Assembly (NCBI GenBank): GCA_964498785.1
Contig: CAZCJL010000028.1
Span: 1 to 63,947, forward strand
DNA from: Mariaggregatimicrobium sp964498785
GTDB taxonomy: Bacteria; Zhuqueibacterota; Zhuqueibacteria; Thermofontimicrobiales; Thiofontviventaceae
Length of the DNA stretch: 63,947 nucleotides
Reading direction: 5' to 3'
Of the stretch, positions 61,396 through 63,947 are shown piece after piece. The notes beneath the pieces are model-generated. The model ran no database searches. It was not told the origin of the DNA and saw nothing but the letters and a program-made list of their open reading frames with translations. The translations under genes and the position numbers were made by a program. How positions within the stretch are numbered: the first letter of the stretch is position 1; each line of letters starts with the position of its first letter.

Positions 61396-61552
61396 CCTGT
61401 GAAATGGTGGGCTATTTTCGGTTGGTCCGTGGCGGGACAGATTTTATGCGTGGAGAGTATTGTTTTGAGTGATGGTTGACCGATTTCATCGCGTGGAACG
61501 ATGATGGGGATCGGGGAGGGACGAATGAAATTGATACTGTGGTTTATATTAG

Positions 61553-61592
61553 AAAAATTCCTCACTTTATAAAAAAGTGGGGAATTTTTTTT
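61553..61592 (+). terminator. Terminator-like hairpin in the non-coding region
   Basis: A 15-bp stem, AAAAATTCCTCACTT (61553-61567) with AAGTGGGGAATTTTT (61575-61589), containing one G-T pair and running into T residues. The nearest upstream gene, wlbA, ends about 450 bases earlier. Confidence 0.6.
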
Positions 61593-61621
61593 GTCCCAGA
61601 CGGGCATTGCCATTAAGTTAA
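61591..61621. repeat. Dispersed TTGTCCC..GGGCATTGCC element
   Basis: It matches the minus strand of 24940-24970 at 24 of 31 positions, including TTGTCCC, GGGCATTGCC and AAG.TAA. The two copies are in inverted orientation about 36.6 kb apart. Confidence 0.6.
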
Positions 61622-62315
61622 TATGCGCATTTGCTGAACCATTTTACTTAAACCGGATTTTGTACTTTATTAAATCACCACAGGCACAGGCTCTGTGGAG
61701 ATAATACCGATTTGGGATGAATAATAGTGACTTCGCTTCATGGTAATGCGCTTACGAGATGAATATTGCGCAGGGATTTTTCCCATCAGTAAAATGTCGT
61801 GCTATTTTCAAAATCCGGCTTTTCATTGCGGAATTTGTAATACACATTAGAAAAATAGGGCATCAGTTAAGTAAACTTCATAGAAATTTTAGGGGTTCTA
61901 CAACTCGTCGGCTTGATTTTTCCACCAAAATGTCGATAGAAATAATCTTAACTAATAAATGATGTGGTTGATTTAGTCAGTTATCATAAATTTTGATAAC
62001 GTTAATATTGCACTTACGCATTGGGGGATTCTTGAAAAATAGACTTTTTCAACAACATCATAAATTTGAATTTTGAATAATGAAAATGGAGGTAAAAATG
62101 AAGTTTAAAATTACATTCTCGATAAAATAAATATGGTTGCATAGTTTTTGCAACATCGGAAGGAACTTCAATGAGTTATGATAAAATAGTTATTTAAGAA
62201 TTTTAAGTTTATTAAATAATGTTAATAATTAAATAAATGAACTATAATTAACAATGTCTTACAAGGATAAATATAATTAAAACTATATTAAAAATGTAAT
62301 TATTACAAATAATAG

Positions 62316-62344
62316 TTGATAAATTGAATTCATTTTTGTATATT
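62316..62344 (+). promoter_or_regulatory. Promoter of the initiating sugar-phosphate transferase gene
   Basis: TTGATA (62316-62321), 17 bp, TATATT (62339-62344). Predicted start about 62351, leaving a 50-base leader before the ATG at 62404. Confidence 0.6.
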
Positions 62345-62403
62345 CACACTTCAAAAATGTAGACAACAGAGGAATCGGAAAAACATCTTAGGGTAAACAA
62401 CTT

Positions 62404-63828
62404 ATGTTACGGAAGCATCTTAGACTGACACCTGGCGTTCCTTTAATGCTGGATCTTTTTACCATATTTATTTCGTTTTTATTAACATTCCCGTTTCGGG
62501 ATCTACTGATCAATATTTATTCATTTGGTGGTGAAATATCGTTTTATTCGCATTTACCACTGCTCCCTCCCATCATGATGATCTGGATGATTTTAATCAA
62601 ATTCAATAACAATTCGGTCAATTTTCGATATACCTCATTTAGAAATGAATTGCGGAATATTTTGAAAACAGTTCTTACAGGTGAGGTTATTTTGCTAATG
62701 ATTTTGTACAGTTTTCGGATCAATCATATTTCCCGTACATTTATCTGGTTTTTTGGTTTTGTAAATTTTTGTTTATTGGTTTTTCAGAAGTACTTGTATT
62801 TAATTATTCTGGAATACCTGCGCGATCGAGGATTTAATCGCCGCCCTGTGCTTGTTGTTAGCGATAGCCATAATTCCAAACGCATTTATGATATCATTGC
62901 AAAATGCAAGGATTGGGGACTGGATATTGTGGGATTTTTAGATGCCAACGGACTGGAGCCTGGCGCTGAATTCATGGGAAGGCAAGTGTTGGGAAAGTTG
63001 AATGATTTGCCGGAAGTATTGCATAATCATTATATTGAGGAAGTTATATTTGCGTTACCTGTTGGAAAAATTGAAAAAGCAAAGGATTTACTGATTCAAT
63101 GTGAAACAGAGGGTGTGCAAACACGAATCATTTCTGATTTTTTCAGTGGTCTGGTTTCTCATACTGAAGTTGAAGTTGTCCACGGGGTGCCCATTATTTC
63201 GTATTCAACAGTACCACGCAATGAGTGGGAAATTGTTTTTAAACGATTAATTGATATTTCAATTTCAACGATCGGATTGATCATTTTAGCGCCGATTTTT
63301 TCGATGATTGCGATTGCAGTTAAACTGACATCAACAGGGCCAGTGTTTTATCGTTGGAAAGTTGTTGGTCTTAATAAAAGGGAGTTTATCAGCTATAAAT
63401 TTCGGACTATGGTGCAGAATGCGGATGTGCTCAAAAAAAAGCTTGAGGCGAAAAATGAGATGAAAGGGATTGTTTTTAAGATGAAGAATGATCCCAGAAT
63501 CACAAAAGTTGGGAAGTATCTGCGTAAATTCAGTTTAGATGAATTACCCCAACTTTATAGCGTTCTCAAAGGCGATATGAGCCTGGTCGGTCCCCGGCCT
63601 CCGCTTGTTACCGAACTCAAGAAATTTAAAAGCTGGCATCGCCGTAAATTGTCGGTGAAGCCCGGAATTACCTGTTTATGGCAATGCAGCGGTCGCAATA
63701 ATATTAAGGACTTTGATGATTGGGTGCTCATGGATCTCCAATATATCGATCAGTGGTCGATTTGGCTGGATTTCAAGATTTTATTAAAGACGATCCCGGC
63801 GGTATTGACAGGGCGCGGGGCGTCATAA
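62404..63828 (+). CDS. Polyprenyl-phosphate sugar-1-phosphate transferase (WbaP/WcaJ type)
   Basis: 474 residues. The N-terminal half has four to five membrane segments (about 15-150) and a Rossmann-like CoA_binding_3 domain (about 150-265, PVLVVSDSHNSKRIYDIIAKCKDWGLDIVGFLD). The C-terminal bacterial sugar transferase domain (about 270-474) has the re-entrant helix IDISISTIGLIILAPIFSMIAIAVKLTSTGPVFYRW, ISYKFRTM, RKFSLDELPQLYSVLKGDMSLVGPRPP and VKPGITCLWQCSGRNNI. It transfers a hexose-1-phosphate from UDP-sugar to undecaprenyl phosphate, the first step of glycan assembly on the lipid that UppS makes. It has its own promoter and lies 2.4 kb beyond the main locus. The sugar (glucose, galactose or other) is not readable. 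Confidence 0.93.
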   Translation: MLRKHLRLTPGVPLMLDLFTIFISFLLTFPFRDLLINIYSFGGEISFYSHLPLLPPIMMIWMILIKFNNNSVNFRYTSFRNELRNILKTVLTGEVILLMILYSFRINHISRTFIWFFGFVNFCLLVFQKYLYLIILEYLRDRGFNRRPVLVVSDSHNSKRIYDIIAKCKDWGLDIVGFLDANGLEPGAEFMGRQVLGKLNDLPEVLHNHYIEEVIFALPVGKIEKAKDLLIQCETEGVQTRIISDFFSGLVSHTEVEVVHGVPIISYSTVPRNEWEIVFKRLIDISISTIGLIILAPIFSMIAIAVKLTSTGPVFYRWKVVGLNKREFISYKFRTMVQNADVLKKKLEAKNEMKGIVFKMKNDPRITKVGKYLRKFSLDELPQLYSVLKGDMSLVGPRPPLVTELKKFKSWHRRKLSVKPGITCLWQCSGRNNIKDFDDWVLMDLQYIDQWSIWLDFKILLKTIPAVLTGRGAS

Positions 63829-63863
63829 TAGAACCGGGGCTGTATCAAAAGTCATTTTTTGGC

Positions 63864-63888
63864 GTCATTCCTGCGAATGCAGGAATCC
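63864..63888. repeat. Short palindromic repeat, copy B
   Basis: ATTCCTGC (67-74 of the 63800 block) and GCAGGAAT around a GAAT loop, in inverted orientation and differing from the copy at 64-88 by one base. Confidence 0.7.
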
Positions 63889-63910
63889 CCTGACTTTTTA
63901 ATAATTAGGA

Positions 63911-63935
63911 GATTCCGGGACAAGCCCGGAATGAC
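63911..63935. repeat. Related palindromic repeat with a different stem
   Basis: GATTCCGGG, loop, CCCGGAATGAC: the same GATTCC...GGAATGAC frame as copies A and B with a CGGG/CCCG inner stem. It lies 22 bases from copy B in opposite orientation. Confidence 0.65.
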
Positions 63936-63947
63936 ATTTTACAAAAA

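Larger units (their letters stand above)
61097..62403. other. Gene-free 1.3-kb region with degenerate repeats
   Basis: No credible gene. The first 650 bases are built from degenerate hairpin repeats: GTCCCTTGCGGGAC near 61201, CAGGCTGTCC...GGAACTTTG at 61250, CCTTGCGAAGGTTT at 61287 and its inverse at 61367, a terminator-like hairpin, TTGTCCC..GGGCATTGCC at 61591, and CCACAGGCACAGGCTCTGTGG with ACCGATTTGGGATGAATAATA (61704-61727). From about 61980 the sequence is very A+T-rich and featureless apart from the promoter at 62316. A 67-codon open frame at 61759 has no family features. Confidence 0.65.

Noticed and set aside
61759..61962. 67-codon open frame as a gene
   Set aside because: No ribosome-binding site, no recognisable features, and it lies in repeat-derived sequence.

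Overview
The window reads as a scaffold from a Gram-negative, diderm bacterium of the FCB (Bacteroidota/Calditrichota/KSB1-like) assemblage. The evidence is an LpxC-FabZ fusion inside a bamA-skp-lpxD-lpxC/fabZ-lpxA cluster, a UpxY-type NusG paralogue heading a polysaccharide locus, and promoters of the form TTGAnn-N17-TATnTTG close to the Bacteroidota TAnnTTTG element. No rRNA, tRNA or complete mobile element is visible, so the lineage cannot be fixed further. All supported genes lie on the + strand. There is one 100-N assembly gap (26137-26236).

Region 1 (about 1-24.75 kb) is core envelope and housekeeping: a TPR lipoprotein, uppS, tamB, bamA, skp/ompH, lpxD, lpxC-fabZ, lpxA, a LipM-like octanoyltransferase, an outer-membrane barrel protein, rseP, an aminotransferase, gcvT, ftsK, lolA, then a Wzz/BY-kinase exopolysaccharide regulator with its own strong promoter. 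Together these make undecaprenyl carrier lipid and lipid A, insert outer-membrane proteins and carry lipoproteins.

Region 2 (about 24.75-30.1 kb) is a repeat-rich boundary: palindromic elements, a 55-bp tandem array broken by the N gap, variant hairpins with matching stems, a sugar-nucleotide epimerase, remnants of small helical-protein genes, the UpxY-like antiterminator and a DUF4143-type ATPase.

Region 3 (about 30.1-60.0 kb) is a long co-directional surface-polysaccharide locus of the ABC-transporter (Wzm/Wzt) type. It has GDP-6-deoxyhexose genes (gmd, two different fcl-like genes, and a ColD-like dehydratase with His188 in place of the PLP lysine), an O-antigen ligase/polymerase-like protein, about ten glycosyltransferases, and modifying enzymes (sulfotransferase, SGNH hydrolase, methyltransferases, a methyltransferase-like/APH kinase fusion and a nucleotidyltransferase-like/thymidylate-kinase-like fusion). 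Its most unusual part is a tight, relatively G+C-rich module at 41877-46147: a cytidylyltransferase-NeuB fusion, a LarA-family (nickel-pincer) racemase homologue with all key residues, and a GT2-cytidylyltransferase fusion. I read it as a candidate pathway for an unusual CMP-activated acidic sugar; this is inference.

Region 4 (about 60.0-63.95 kb) holds a WlbA/WbpB-type UDP-GlcNAcA 3-dehydrogenase with its own promoter, a 1.3-kb non-coding stretch with degenerate copies of the Region 2 repeats, and a polyprenyl-phosphate sugar-1-phosphate transferase that would start glycan assembly on the undecaprenyl carrier. Related repeats at 24.8-25.7 kb and 61.2-61.7 kb bracket the polysaccharide region.
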